Shown here piece after piece: positions 27,682-35,224 of a stretch of 64,000 nt of DNA. The position numbers were made by a program, and so were the translations under genes. The notes under the pieces were generated by a model, which was not told the origin of the DNA, did no database searches, and saw only the letters and a list, made by a program, of their open reading frames with translations. Source of the DNA: an uncultured Actinomycetes bacterium (GTDB taxonomy: Bacteria > Actinomycetota > CADDZG01 > WHSQ01); contig CALMBW010000019.1 in the NCBI GenBank assembly GCA_937863385.1, positions 1 to 64,000 on the forward strand, in the 5' to 3' direction. Each line of letters begins with the position of its first letter. Position 1 is the first letter of the stretch.

Positions 27682-27892
27682 GTTCAACACCTGCTTTCCT
27701 GAAGCTAGCGGCCGAAGTTACATTGGAATCGTAGCATGTATCGGCATCTTTACCAAGATTCCTAAGCTCTACTAGATAGATTACAAGATATCTAAGGCTC
27801 TATGGCTCTCAAACCTTTGGATATTCAGTTAGAGAGGGCGCGCGTGGGCCCGGACCGAAGAGAGGAAAGTGACCCGAAACGGCGTGGAACGG
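27682..27892. other. A+T-rich regulatory gap before the Lrp operon
   Basis: 211 bp without a convincing gene. The part 27728-27830 is much richer in A+T than its surroundings and contains repeated AGATATCT/TAGATAG-like words, the type of DNA bound by Lrp proteins, next to the promoter at 27728-27756. Confidence 0.45.
27728..27756 (-). promoter_or_regulatory. sigma70-type promoter of the small-gene/Lrp operon
   Basis: On the minus strand TTGGTA (27751-27756) and TACGAT (27728-27733) are separated by exactly 17 bp. Transcription would start near 27721, about 40 nt before the 44-codon gene. Confidence 0.6.
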
Positions 27893-28663
27893 CTAGAAGG
27901 GGCAGCCGGCCCTCAGCCATCGCCGGGCGGCGTCCACATCGCCCTGCAGCGAGAGTTCCCCGGGATCCGCCCGGCCACTTAGAACACGACAGAGGTCTGC
28001 TCCCGACCCAGAGATCTCGCAGCGAGACCCTGTCGCCGCCCGGAAAACGCCCACCCCGGCGATCTCTATGGTCCCGTCAACCTTTCGCCGTTGGGACCAA
28101 TCCTTGACGACGTCGGCCAAGATCCACCCGTCTTCTTGGGCGAGCTCCACCGTTTTCCCCACTGCGACGGCAACGTCGATCCGATGCATGAAGGTGTCGC
28201 GAGTGAAGATCACGTTCGCGAAGAAACCAAGGTTCGTCACTCCCACAACAACGGGATCGTAGAGAGGGATCGCCCGCCCGACCTTGCCCATGCGAGCCCG
28301 ACGAGCAAGAAAACGCGGATACATCTCCTCGTAGCGAGCGATCAGCGCCGCGGGGTCGAGCTTGCTGCGGTCGTCAACCTGGACCTCGTTAACCGCATCC
28401 AAGATGTTCCCGAGCTCCTTGCGCCTGCCCCATCCGGCGCGCACCTGATGGCGCAACTCCTTGAGAGAGGTGAGCGCTTCCATCCACCCGACGAGATGAG
28501 CGACGACGGCATGCACATCCCAACGATCGCACTCGGTCTGACGCTGCCACTCATCGGCGTCGAGTTGCTTGAGCTCGGCACCTAGCGCCGCGTATTGGAA
28601 CGCCGCCGCTCGGCGCGCACGTTCGCCGTTGAGGCCGGCAACATCCGAGATGTGAGTCACCAT
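27893..28663 (-). CDS. maleylpyruvate isomerase family (MDMPI/DinB fold), mycothiol-dependent-type protein
   Basis: 256 residues. The N-terminal four-helix region with C-D-R-W-D-V-H-A-V-V-A-H-L-V-G-W-M matches the mycothiol-dependent maleylpyruvate isomerase/DinB-2 family, where His residues bind metal. A second segment, F-T-R-D-T-F-M-H-R-I-D-V, supplies the family's typical R-D-x-x-x-H-R. A C-terminal domain (about 190-256) resembles the SCP2-like extension of these proteins. Substrate unknown; it implies mycothiol as the cell thiol, which is inference. Confidence 0.78.
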   Translation of the reverse strand: MVTHISDVAGLNGERARRAAAFQYAALGAELKQLDADEWQRQTECDRWDVHAVVAHLVGWMEALTSLKELRHQVRAGWGRRKELGNILDAVNEVQVDDRSKLDPAALIARYEEMYPRFLARRARMGKVGRAIPLYDPVVVGVTNLGFFANVIFTRDTFMHRIDVAVAVGKTVELAQEDGWILADVVKDWSQRRKVDGTIEIAGVGVFRAATGSRCEISGSGADLCRVLSGRADPGELSLQGDVDAARRWLRAGCPF

Positions 28664-28729
28664 AGCAAGCCAAGTAGACCACGCTCAGAGGACAACAAGA
28701 GTCGTAACGCTGACGACCTTCAGAGTGTT

Positions 28730-29506
28730 TCAGACGAACTCTTCAAGGATCACCCCAGCCGGAACGAGAACCATCTCTCCCGCTGAGCGTCCTTTCTCGT
28801 CTATATACCGTTTCACCAGATCGAAGCCCAGGGAGTACCCAGCGTTAGGGGGAAGCTCCGCGGAGCCATAGAACCAACGCGCATGACCCGAGCGCCCATA
28901 GCGACGATCCACTTCTCGCCTGAACACACGGAAAACCTCGTCCAGCTCAGCACCAGAGAGATCGACCGCTACGGACAACGGACCTTCATCGGGGAATGCC
29001 TCCGTCACGAAGACGTCCGCCAAGCCTTCAGTTATCACTTCCTCCCCCACCGTCTTTCCGTACCCGGGGCCCTCGATGATCCGGAGCGCGTGATGGAGCT
29101 CATGGGCAAGCAGCCGGTCGAACAGCCCTTCGATAGAGGCTCCCAGGTCGCGGAAACCATCGTCGAGAGATATGTAGACCCGTCCGGCCTTTGGATCGGT
29201 GAATCCTCCGATCCCGTACTTTCCGACGGCATGTTCCGGGGCTACCTGAACGACGACCTCGGTTTCGGGAAGTGGAAGCAGGGATCTGACCGGCTCGACG
29301 ACATCCTCTAGCAACCGGTCGGGAGTTTCCCCCAGTTCCTCCAGCAGCCTCCACGCGTCGGCGTCGACGTAAGCAGTCACCGGGCCCAGAGAGACGGTCC
29401 CGATAGCCTTGGAACTTCGATCTGGCCCGGTTCCTCGGCTGGACCCGTCCCTTCCACATGCCACAAGAAGAGCGACCGCCAAGACGCTCATAGCCTTCCG
29501 TCCCAT
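28730..29506 (-). CDS. putative zinc-dependent peptidase lipoprotein
   Basis: 258 residues. A short signal sequence ends in L-L-V-A-C with the lipobox Cys at residue 17. The mid-protein has H-E-L-H-H at 135-139, an HExxH zinc site, with Glu160 in the downstream E-G-L-A-D as probable third ligand, resembling predicted zincins of the DUF2268 type. The start at 29506 is chosen because TATCCT lies 6 nt upstream (leaderless pattern) and it puts the lipobox in place; the frame extends 16 codons further. Substrate unknown. Confidence 0.7.
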   Translation of the reverse strand: MGRKAMSVLAVALLVACGRDGSSRGTGPDRSSKAIGTVSLGPVTAYVDADAWRLLEELGETPDRLLEDVVEPVRSLLPLPETEVVVQVAPEHAVGKYGIGGFTDPKAGRVYISLDDGFRDLGASIEGLFDRLLAHELHHALRIIEGPGYGKTVGEEVITEGLADVFVTEAFPDEGPLSVAVDLSGAELDEVFRVFRREVDRRYGRSGHARWFYGSAELPPNAGYSLGFDLVKRYIDEKGRSAGEMVLVPAGVILEEFV

Positions 29507-29512
29507 CCCAAG

Positions 29513-29518
29513 AGGATA
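29513..29518 (-). promoter_or_regulatory. leaderless-type -10 element (TATCCT)
   Basis: On the minus strand TATCCT is followed by 6 nt and the ATG of the zincin lipoprotein, placing the transcription start at or next to the start codon. Confidence 0.5.
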
Positions 29519-29559
29519 GGCATGAGTTGGGTGAATGAGGCTGGCGCCTCGCAACTTCA

Positions 29560-29586
29560 GAGGGCCCCGTCAATGACGGGGCCCTC
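29560..29586 (-). terminator. strong hairpin after guaB3
   Basis: A 13-base arm (29560-29572) is perfectly complementary to 29574-29586, giving a G+C-rich stem of about 11 bp with a small loop. It follows the guaB3 stop by about 20 nt and precedes the next gene. No U-run follows, so termination efficiency is uncertain. Confidence 0.6.
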
Positions 29587-29604
29587 GATCCTGAATAGAG
29601 AGAG

Positions 29605-30765
29605 CTAGTGGCCCATCCCTACTCGTTGAGCTTGCTGAAGCGCTTTGCCTTCGGTCTTGAGGGCGGGAGCGACCATCACTTCTGCCTTCTGGAACTCTTT
29701 GATGTTCGCGTATCCGCATGTCGCAAGGCTGGTACGAAGGGCTCCGAAGAGATTAAGGCGGCCATCGTTCTCGTGAGCGGGACCGACCAGGACCTCTTCC
29801 ATCGTCCCTAGCGTCTGGGTGCTGACTCGGGCGCCGCGGGGCAAGGTCGGGTGGAAGGTCGCCATGCCCCAGTGATGTCCACGTCCGGGAGCTTCAGCCG
29901 CCGTCGCTAAGGGCGAACCGATCATCACCGCGTCCGCGCCACATGCGATCGCTTTGGCGATGTCGCCGCCGGTTCGCATGCCGCCATCCGCGATCACGTG
30001 ACAGTAGCGACCAGTCTCGTCCAAATGCCGGATGCGAGCACCGGCAGCGTCGGCGATCGCCGTCGCCTGCGGAACTCCAACACCAAGCACCCCGCGCGTT
30101 GTGCACGCAGCCCCCGGGCCAACTCCAACGAGCACGCCGATCGCACCGGTTCGCATGAGGTGAAGCGCGGTGGAGTAGCTGGCGCAGCCACCAACTATCA
30201 CGGGGATGTCGTAGGTGGAGATGAATCGCTTGAGGTTCAGCGGTTCGGTCCTGGTCGATACGTGTTCGGCCGATACCACCGTCCCTTGGATCACCAAGAT
30301 GTCGAGCTCGGCTTCGAGTGCGATCTTGTTGTAAGACTCGACCCGCTGAGGGGTGAGCGAGGCAGCCGCCGTTACCCCTGCCTCCTTGATCTCGCGGATG
30401 CGCTTGAAGATCAGTTCTTCCTTGACGGGCTCCTGGTAGATCTCCTGCATGCGCCGGGTCGCTCGGTCGGTAGGCAGGTCTGCGATCTCGGCCAGGATCG
30501 ACTCCGGGTCTTCGTAGCGGGTCTGGATCCCCTCTAGGTTGAGCACGGCCAGGCCACCGAGGCGGCCGATCTCGATGGCACTCTGCACGGAGACGACCCC
30601 ATCCATCGCTGAGGCAAGGAGCGGCAGCTCGAACCGGTAGGCGTCGATCTCCCAAGAGATGTCTACGTCGTCCGGGTCTCGCGTGCGGCGGGACGGGACG
30701 ATCGCGATGTCATCGAAACCGTAAGCCCGGCGACCGGACTTACCCATGCCGATCTCAATCTCCAC
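29605..30765 (-). CDS. guaB3: GuaB3-type IMP dehydrogenase family protein
   Basis: 386 residues of the IMP dehydrogenase/GMP reductase TIM-barrel family without the CBS domains of GuaB. The catalytic loop G-P-G-A-A-C-T-T-R carries the Cys that attacks C2 of the purine, and D-G-G-M-R-T-G-G-D is the phosphate-binding region. Length and sequence fit the GuaB3 clade characteristic of Actinobacteria and Cyanobacteria; its exact reaction is less settled than that of GuaB. Lies downstream of gmd on the same strand. Confidence 0.88.
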   Translation of the reverse strand: MEIEIGMGKSGRRAYGFDDIAIVPSRRTRDPDDVDISWEIDAYRFELPLLASAMDGVVSVQSAIEIGRLGGLAVLNLEGIQTRYEDPESILAEIADLPTDRATRRMQEIYQEPVKEELIFKRIREIKEAGVTAAASLTPQRVESYNKIALEAELDILVIQGTVVSAEHVSTRTEPLNLKRFISTYDIPVIVGGCASYSTALHLMRTGAIGVLVGVGPGAACTTRGVLGVGVPQATAIADAAGARIRHLDETGRYCHVIADGGMRTGGDIAKAIACGADAVMIGSPLATAAEAPGRGHHWGMATFHPTLPRGARVSTQTLGTMEEVLVGPAHENDGRLNLFGALRTSLATCGYANIKEFQKAEVMVAPALKTEGKALQQAQRVGMGH

Positions 30766-30873
30766 CTACTGCCTCTCCCTTCCCTGCCTTACCAACAGAT
30801 CTCTACCTAAGATTCTCTCAGACAAGCAACCACCCCGGATGTCTTTCCCGATGCCAGGGTCCCGGCTGCTCCT

Positions 30874-31890
30874 TCAGCTATCACGGTCCTTGCCAACGAG
30901 GCGGCCCGCGAGTTCGTCCTCGAGCAACTTGATGTCCGCATCGACCATCAATCGGGCAAGGTCCTGGAACTTCGTTCTCGGCTCCCATCCAAGGACGGCA
31001 GCAGCTTTGGACGCATCACCTAGCAGGTGATCGACCTCGGCCGGACGGAAGTAGTTGGGGTCGATGTCGATATGCCGGTCGGGATCGAGCCCAGCATGGC
31101 TGAAGGCCACCTCGCAGAACTCGCGCACCGAATGGGCTTCACCGGTTGCGATCACGAAGTCCTGTGGTTCAGGATGCTGCAGCATCATCCACATCGCTTC
31201 GACGTACTCGGGTGCGTAACCCCAGTCTCGGCGTGCCTCGAGGTTGCCCAGGTAGACCTTTTCCTGTATCCCCGCCTTGATCCGGGCGATGGCCCGGGTG
31301 ATCTTGCGGGTGACGAAGGTCTCTCCGCGCCTAGGACTCTCGTGGTTGAAAAGGATGCCGTTGGTCGCGAAGAGCCCGTAAGCCTCGCGATAGTTGACCG
31401 TGATCCAGTGCGCCATCACTTTCGCCACCCCGTACGGACTGCGGGGATGGAACGGGGTCGATTCACTCTGTGGCGCCGGAGCCGCTCCGAACATCTCAGA
31501 TGAGCCCGCTTGGTAGAAGCGGGTCGGCACCCCCGAGGCCCGGATCGCCTCGAGCATCCGAACGGTTCCCATACCGGTCGCGTCGGCCGTGTACTCGGGG
31601 ATCTCGAACGAGACCTTCACGTGGCTCTGGGCCCCGAGGTGATAGACCTCGTCCGGTTCCAGATCGCGGATGAGATTCACCAACGATCCGGAGTCGGACA
31701 GGTCGCCGTAATGCATCCGGAAGTGCACACCGGTCTCGTGAGGGTCTCGATAGATCTGATCGAGGCGGTGGGTGTTGAAGGTGGAAGCCCGGCGGATGAG
31801 CCCATGCACCTCGTACCCCTTGGAAAGGAGCAATTCGGCGAGGTAAGAGCCGTCTTGCCCGGTGACCCCGGTGATGAGCGCGGTTGGCAT
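30874..31890 (-). CDS. gmd: GDP-mannose 4,6-dehydratase
   Basis: 338-residue extended short-chain dehydrogenase. It has the NADP motif G-V-T-G-Q-D-G near 8-14, S-S-E-M-F-G with the catalytic Ser/Glu, and Y-x-x-x-K in [15 protein letters not shown] and F-x-R-P-A-E-V-D are typical of GMD. The product GDP-4-keto-6-deoxymannose leads to fucose, rhamnose or perosamine sugars; the following enzyme is not in the window. The frame continues upstream, but the ATG at 31890 has TATCCT 7 nt before it (leaderless). Confidence 0.93.
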   Translation of the reverse strand: MPTALITGVTGQDGSYLAELLLSKGYEVHGLIRRASTFNTHRLDQIYRDPHETGVHFRMHYGDLSDSGSLVNLIRDLEPDEVYHLGAQSHVKVSFEIPEYTADATGMGTVRMLEAIRASGVPTRFYQAGSSEMFGAAPAPQSESTPFHPRSPYGVAKVMAHWITVNYREAYGLFATNGILFNHESPRRGETFVTRKITRAIARIKAGIQEKVYLGNLEARRDWGYAPEYVEAMWMMLQHPEPQDFVIATGEAHSVREFCEVAFSHAGLDPDRHIDIDPNYFRPAEVDHLLGDASKAAAVLGWEPRTKFQDLARLMVDADIKLLEDELAGRLVGKDRDS

Positions 31891-31897
31891 GGCGCAA

Positions 31898-31903
31898 AGG
31901 ATA
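31898..31903 (-). promoter_or_regulatory. leaderless-type -10 element (TATCCT) of gmd
   Basis: On the minus strand TATCCT is followed by 7 nt and the gmd ATG. It decides the start in favour of 31890 over longer alternatives. Confidence 0.5.
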
Positions 31904-32083
31904 AGCGCCTCGCTCGCTGGCGCACGTGCGCGCCCAGGGTCAGGAAAGCGGGTACGGTGCCTCCGGCTCACCCGGATAAACCGGGGCGTTGCTTGCAGGT
32001 GTCTTCCCCCCAAGGGCGAAACCTAGCCCGGCTGCACATCGTCTTCCCCACCTGCACGCCTTGCTGGGGTTGGGATGTGAGCT

Positions 32084-32099
32084 TGTGAACCACTTCACA
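32084..32099. promoter_or_regulatory. CRP-type operator TGTGA-N6-TCACA
   Basis: A perfect CRP-family palindrome 115 bp before the transglycosylase start. Overlapping -10-like words follow at 32100 (TATGCT), 32116 (TATGGG) and 32121 (GATGAT); depending on which is used, the operator would be a roadblock or an activator site near -41. CRP homologues regulate rpf genes in Mycobacterium and Corynebacterium through this consensus. Confidence 0.65.
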
Positions 32100-32213
32100 T
32101 ATGCTTGCAGATGTTTATGGGATGATGGGCGGGGTACCGAAGGACGAGGCCGGGTGGAATCGCGGGCTCGTGGGGCACAGGCGCCACACGAGGGACCTGA
32201 CCAAGGAGAGTAG

Positions 32214-32813
32214 ATGCACCATCTTTTTTTCAGCGAGCGAGCACGACGACGCGCTCGTCGCAGGACTCGGCTTCGCCGGGCAGCGCTCGTTTCGTGGCTG
32301 CTGACCCTGGCGGCGGCGGCCCTGGGCTTCACGATCCCCAACCCTACGACCGGTCTGCAGCTCGTCTCGGACCTGCTCAGCGACGCGCGCTACACGAGCT
32401 CGGCGGATACCGGCATCGAAACCACCGAGTCGGCTGCTTCGTCGATGCGCTTCAGGCAGAAGGTCTTCGACGAGCGCCCCACTCCATCACCCAGCCCCAG
32501 CGTGACTGCGGCGACCATTGCCGCCCCTGCCCCAGTCGCAGCGGCCCCCGCAGGCTCGATCGTCGAGATCATCCACGCGGCCGCGGCCGAATACGGCATC
32601 TCGGGTGACTGGATGGTGGCGATCGCCGAATGCGAATCGGGTCTCGACCCCAACGCCTACAACCCCGCCGGCTACCACGGCCTGTTCCAGTACGACCAGA
32701 CCACCTGGGCGGGCAACGGCTATGGGGACATCTACGACCCCGTGGCCCAATCTCGGACCACCGCCCGCCTGCTGGCCGCCGGCCAGTCGAGCCGCTGGCC
32801 CAACTGCGCCTAG
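32214..32813 (+). CDS. secreted transglycosylase, resuscitation-factor-like
   Basis: 199 residues. An arginine-rich N-terminus precedes a hydrophobic signal/anchor helix (about 23-40), then a Ser/Pro/Ala-rich linker (65-115) and a C-terminal lysozyme-like transglycosylase domain (about 118-199) with the A-x-C-E-S-G motif (probable catalytic Glu141), G-L-F-Q-Y and a final W-P-N-C. Cys140 and Cys198 may form a disulfide. It would cleave peptidoglycan in growth or resuscitation. AAGGAGA precedes the ATG; a CRP-type site lies upstream and a terminator follows. SLT versus Rpf subclass is uncertain. Confidence 0.83.
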   Translation: MHHLFFSERARRRARRRTRLRRAALVSWLLTLAAAALGFTIPNPTTGLQLVSDLLSDARYTSSADTGIETTESAASSMRFRQKVFDERPTPSPSPSVTAATIAAPAPVAAAPAGSIVEIIHAAAAEYGISGDWMVAIAECESGLDPNAYNPAGYHGLFQYDQTTWAGNGYGDIYDPVAQSRTTARLLAAGQSSRWPNCA

Positions 32814-32854
32814 GCGCGTCATCGCCTCGAGCGAGGCCCTAACCTGCACCGACG

Positions 32855-32878
32855 AAAGCCCGCCATGCGGCGGGCTTT
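32855..32878 (+). terminator. rho-independent terminator of the transglycosylase gene
   Basis: Perfect 10-bp stem (AAAGCCCGCC at 32855-32864 with GGCGGGCTTT at 32869-32878) and a 4-nt loop, followed by a T-rich GTCTTTG, about 40 nt after the stop codon. Confidence 0.85.
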
Positions 32879-32936
32879 GTCTTTGCGTACCGGATCGCCG
32901 GGCCACCCCGGGGGAGGTGGCCGGCGCTCCAGGTCT

Positions 32937-33140
32937 TCACACGATCCTGGGAAGCTCGGGCTGCAGACAGGGGTCGAGCCGGTCTGCGATCCCTCGCAGC
33001 GCTCGAGCAACCCCTCGTCCGGTGCGGCCGACGCTGGGCGATCCGATCGCGGCGAGGCGGGCGATGGCCGCCTGCTCGAGGAGATCTGCCCTGCGGAGGC
33101 CCGTCAGAGCGTCCTGGATGCTGGGATGCATCGGTCCCAT
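32937..33140 (-). CDS. 67-residue small protein with strong expression signals
   Basis: The frame starts ATG at 33140 with GGAAGGAGG about 8 nt upstream and an almost ideal promoter (TTGACA-N17-TATCTT, 33176-33204) behind it. The predicted protein has an amphipathic helical first half (S-I-Q-D-A-L-T-G-L-R-R, E-Q-A-A-I-A-R-L) and an Arg-rich second half. No family recognised. It is divergent from the MarR gene and its promoter overlaps the MarR promoter, so MarR control is likely. Confidence 0.65.
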   Translation of the reverse strand: MGPMHPSIQDALTGLRRADLLEQAAIARLAAIGSPSVGRTGRGVARALRGIADRLDPCLQPELPRIV

Positions 33141-33175
33141 CTGTGGTGCCTCCTTCCATCAGTTAGCTTGAGGTA

Positions 33176-33212
33176 AAGATACTTGCTAAAAAGCTTTATG
33201 TCAAGATACTTT
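33176..33212. promoter_or_regulatory. face-to-face overlapping promoters with repeated operator word
   Basis: Minus strand: TTGACA (33199-33204), 17-bp spacer, TATCTT (33176-33181), driving the 67-residue gene. Plus strand: TTGCTA (33183-33188), 18-bp spacer, TACTTT (33207-33212), driving marR. The word AAGATACTT occurs at 33176-33184 and 33204-33212, one copy over each -10, as expected for a shared MarR operator. Confidence 0.7.
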
Positions 33213-33224
33213 ATGCCGAGTAAG

Positions 33225-33827
33225 ATGAAGAAGATGCGAACACTCCCCGCCACCGTCGTTCACAGCCCGGGTCGCCCCGGCTCCGAAGAGCGACGCGACC
33301 TGGTGGACGTGGCACTCGAGACCTGGAAACGAGAGTTTCCGCTCATGGACGTCACCACCGAAGGCCTCGTCTCTCGCATCCACAAGATCTCGCGCTACAT
33401 AGACAAGGCGCTCAGTGAGACCGCCCAAGAGTTCGGGCTCACCGTGGGCGATTGGGAACTGCTCTCTTGCCTGAGGCGACAAGGCCCTCCTTACCGGTGC
33501 AGTCCCTCGGAGCTAAGCCGCGATCTGATGCTGTCCTCGGGTGCGATGACCAACCGCCTCGACAAGCTTGAAGAGCAAGGGCTGATCGCAAGGCACCCCG
33601 ACCCGAGCGACCGGCGTGGCGTCCAGGTGGAGCTGACCACCAAGGGCAAGGACACCTGGAGCGAAGCCGTCGCCATGCAAGCCGCCAAGGAGAAGTTCTT
33701 CGCCGACGCGTTGACCGGCGAGGAGAAAGACCTCACCAACGACCTTCTGCGCAAGATGCTTCTCGCCTTCCAGAGCAAAGGCCCGTACCCAAGGCGTGCC
33801 GAGTTAGCCAAGAAGTCCGACCGGTAA
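33225..33827 (+). CDS. MarR-family transcriptional regulator
   Basis: 200 residues. The winged helix-turn-helix lies around 95-150 (C-S-P-S-E-L-S-R-D-L-M-L-S-S-G-A-M-T-N-R-L-D-K-L-E, then the wing D-x-S-D-R-R-G-V-Q-V-E-L-T), with dimerisation helices on both sides. The frame opens upstream at 33183, but that TTG is inside the -35 of the gene's own promoter; the ATG at 33225 fits a start a few nt after the predicted transcription start. It probably represses itself and the divergent small gene; ligand unknown. Confidence 0.88.
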   Translation: MKKMRTLPATVVHSPGRPGSEERRDLVDVALETWKREFPLMDVTTEGLVSRIHKISRYIDKALSETAQEFGLTVGDWELLSCLRRQGPPYRCSPSELSRDLMLSSGAMTNRLDKLEEQGLIARHPDPSDRRGVQVELTTKGKDTWSEAVAMQAAKEKFFADALTGEEKDLTNDLLRKMLLAFQSKGPYPRRAELAKKSDR

Positions 33828-33845
33828 GACGCCGGCGCGCGGGGA

Positions 33846-34271
33846 TCAGCGAGCCGTGAGGAAATGGTGCTCGGGGTGTCCTTCGGGGGCCGGGTACTCC
33901 CCGGCCGCTACGAAATGCTCCATCACGGGTTCGGGTAGGGCATCGGGTGCGACCGGCTTGAAATCGAACTTCTCGTAGAAGCCCGCGGCGTCCGCGTGAC
34001 AGTAGAGGTAGAGGGTGCCGCCCTTGGCATTCATCGCAGCTTGCATCAACTGGCCTCCGATGCCTTCTCCGCGCCGCTGCGGATCGACCGCCATCTTGTC
34101 GATCACCACGGCGCCCGGGGCAACTTCCTTCAGGCGCAGGCACCCCACCAACTTCCCCGCTCGGGCGACGTAGACGGCCCCATCACGCGGGTTCGGAGCT
34201 TGTTGGCCGAGGGGGCCGAGGAGTCCCTCTAGATCAGCGACATCGTGACGCGTCGCCTTTGTGATGAACAC
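33846..34271 (-). CDS. GNAT-family N-acetyltransferase
   Basis: 141 residues with the GNAT acetyl-CoA loop Q-R-R-G-E-G-I-G-G-Q-L near 66-76 and the C-terminal G-F-Y-E-K-F-D-F-K-P segment typical of the fold. Acceptor unknown. The GTG start is preceded by AGGAGGAATC. It is 8 nt downstream of the PHP phosphoesterase gene, so probably co-transcribed. Confidence 0.85.
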   Translation of the reverse strand: MFITKATRHDVADLEGLLGPLGQQAPNPRDGAVYVARAGKLVGCLRLKEVAPGAVVIDKMAVDPQRRGEGIGGQLMQAAMNAKGGTLYLYCHADAAGFYEKFDFKPVAPDALPEPVMEHFVAAGEYPAPEGHPEHHFLTAR

Positions 34272-34279
34272 GATTCCTC

Positions 34280-35176
34280 CTACGGTAGCGAACCCAATCG
34301 GGAGTGGACCCGTTCAAGTTCATCGAGCACTGCACTCGGGACGATAACGCCGTGCTTTCCACCGGGCAGGAAACGATCCGGACGCATGTCACCGTGATAG
34401 TCACTTCCTCCACTGACGACGAGACCCTTGCGCGCCCCTAGCTCTCGATAGGACGCCTGCCCATCGAGCGACATGTCACCGTGGAAGCCTTCGATCCCCT
34501 GCAGTCCGGCTTGGCAGAGCTCGTCGACGAAACGCTCGGTGTCATCCGGGCCAAGATTCAATGTGAACGGATGTGCGAGCACCGGTACCACTTTGCTCTG
34601 CAACATCAGTTCGATCGCTTCGTCCGGCTTGTAGAGCTTGCGGCTGATGTAGGCCTTGGCCCCTTTCGCTAGGTACTCATCGAACGCAGCTTGATAGTCA
34701 CTCACTGCTCCATGCCGCACCAGAACCGCAGCGAAATGGGGCCTGCCGATCTGCGAGCCGGGCCCACCTGCTTCGTTCTCGACCTCTTCGAAGGTGACAG
34801 GTATCCCCAGTTCATTGAGTCGCTCCACGATGATCTGGTTCCGATTGGCCCGGTGATACTGAAGATCCGCCAGGGCCTCGGACAACGGGTTATGCGTCTC
34901 GGGGATGAAGTAGCCGAGCAGGTGCATCGTGGGTCGCCCACTCGGCTTATACCCACGATCGGCGAGGTCCTCAACATCGCAAGAGATCTCGACGCCTCTG
35001 ATAACACGGACACCCACCTCTAGACCACGGGCGACGGCTTCGTCGCACCCCGCGTCGTTGTCGTGGTCGGTTACCGCTATCACTTCCAGCCCGGCAGCAG
35101 CAGCCTTATCCACCAGCCCGCGCGGCGAATCGCCACCGTCGGACACCGTCGTGTGCGCATGTAGATCGATCGTCAT
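34280..35176 (-). CDS. PHP-domain phosphoesterase
   Basis: 298 residues of the polymerase-and-histidinol-phosphatase metal-dependent phosphoesterase family. It shows N-terminal D-L-H-A-H-T-x-x-S-D-G, A-V-T-D-H-D-N near 35-41, a central H-F-A-A-V-L-V and C-terminal S-G-G-S-D-Y-H-G, which together bind a trinuclear metal centre. Close relatives hydrolyse 3',5'-nucleoside bisphosphates or trim RNA 5' ends (YciV/RNase AM); either is plausible. Confidence 0.87.
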   Translation of the reverse strand: MTIDLHAHTTVSDGGDSPRGLVDKAAAAGLEVIAVTDHDNDAGCDEAVARGLEVGVRVIRGVEISCDVEDLADRGYKPSGRPTMHLLGYFIPETHNPLSEALADLQYHRANRNQIIVERLNELGIPVTFEEVENEAGGPGSQIGRPHFAAVLVRHGAVSDYQAAFDEYLAKGAKAYISRKLYKPDEAIELMLQSKVVPVLAHPFTLNLGPDDTERFVDELCQAGLQGIEGFHGDMSLDGQASYRELGARKGLVVSGGSDYHGDMRPDRFLPGGKHGVIVPSAVLDELERVHSRLGSLP

Positions 35177-35224
35177 GCCTCAACCCTAGAAGACGATGAG
35201 ATAAAGGTGCCCACTAGGATCCGT

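Larger units (their letters stand above)
31891..32213. other. divergent gmd/transglycosylase intergenic region with inverted repeat
   Basis: 323 bp. From left to right it holds the gmd -10, a G+C-rich block in which GCAGGTG (31995-32001) is inverted as CACCTGC (32049-32055) and GTCTTCCCC occurs twice (32001-32009 and 32041-32049), the CRP-type palindrome at 32084-32099 and a purine-rich leader ending in AAGGAGA before the transglycosylase ATG. Confidence 0.6.

Noticed and set aside
31940-32075. c-di-AMP (ydaO) riboswitch before the transglycosylase
   Set aside because: Only a GTCTTCCCC-like word and a CCCGG...CCGGGG stretch agree; the conserved 3' block and the GGGGUGAAUC block are not found, and the CRP site lies between it and the gene.
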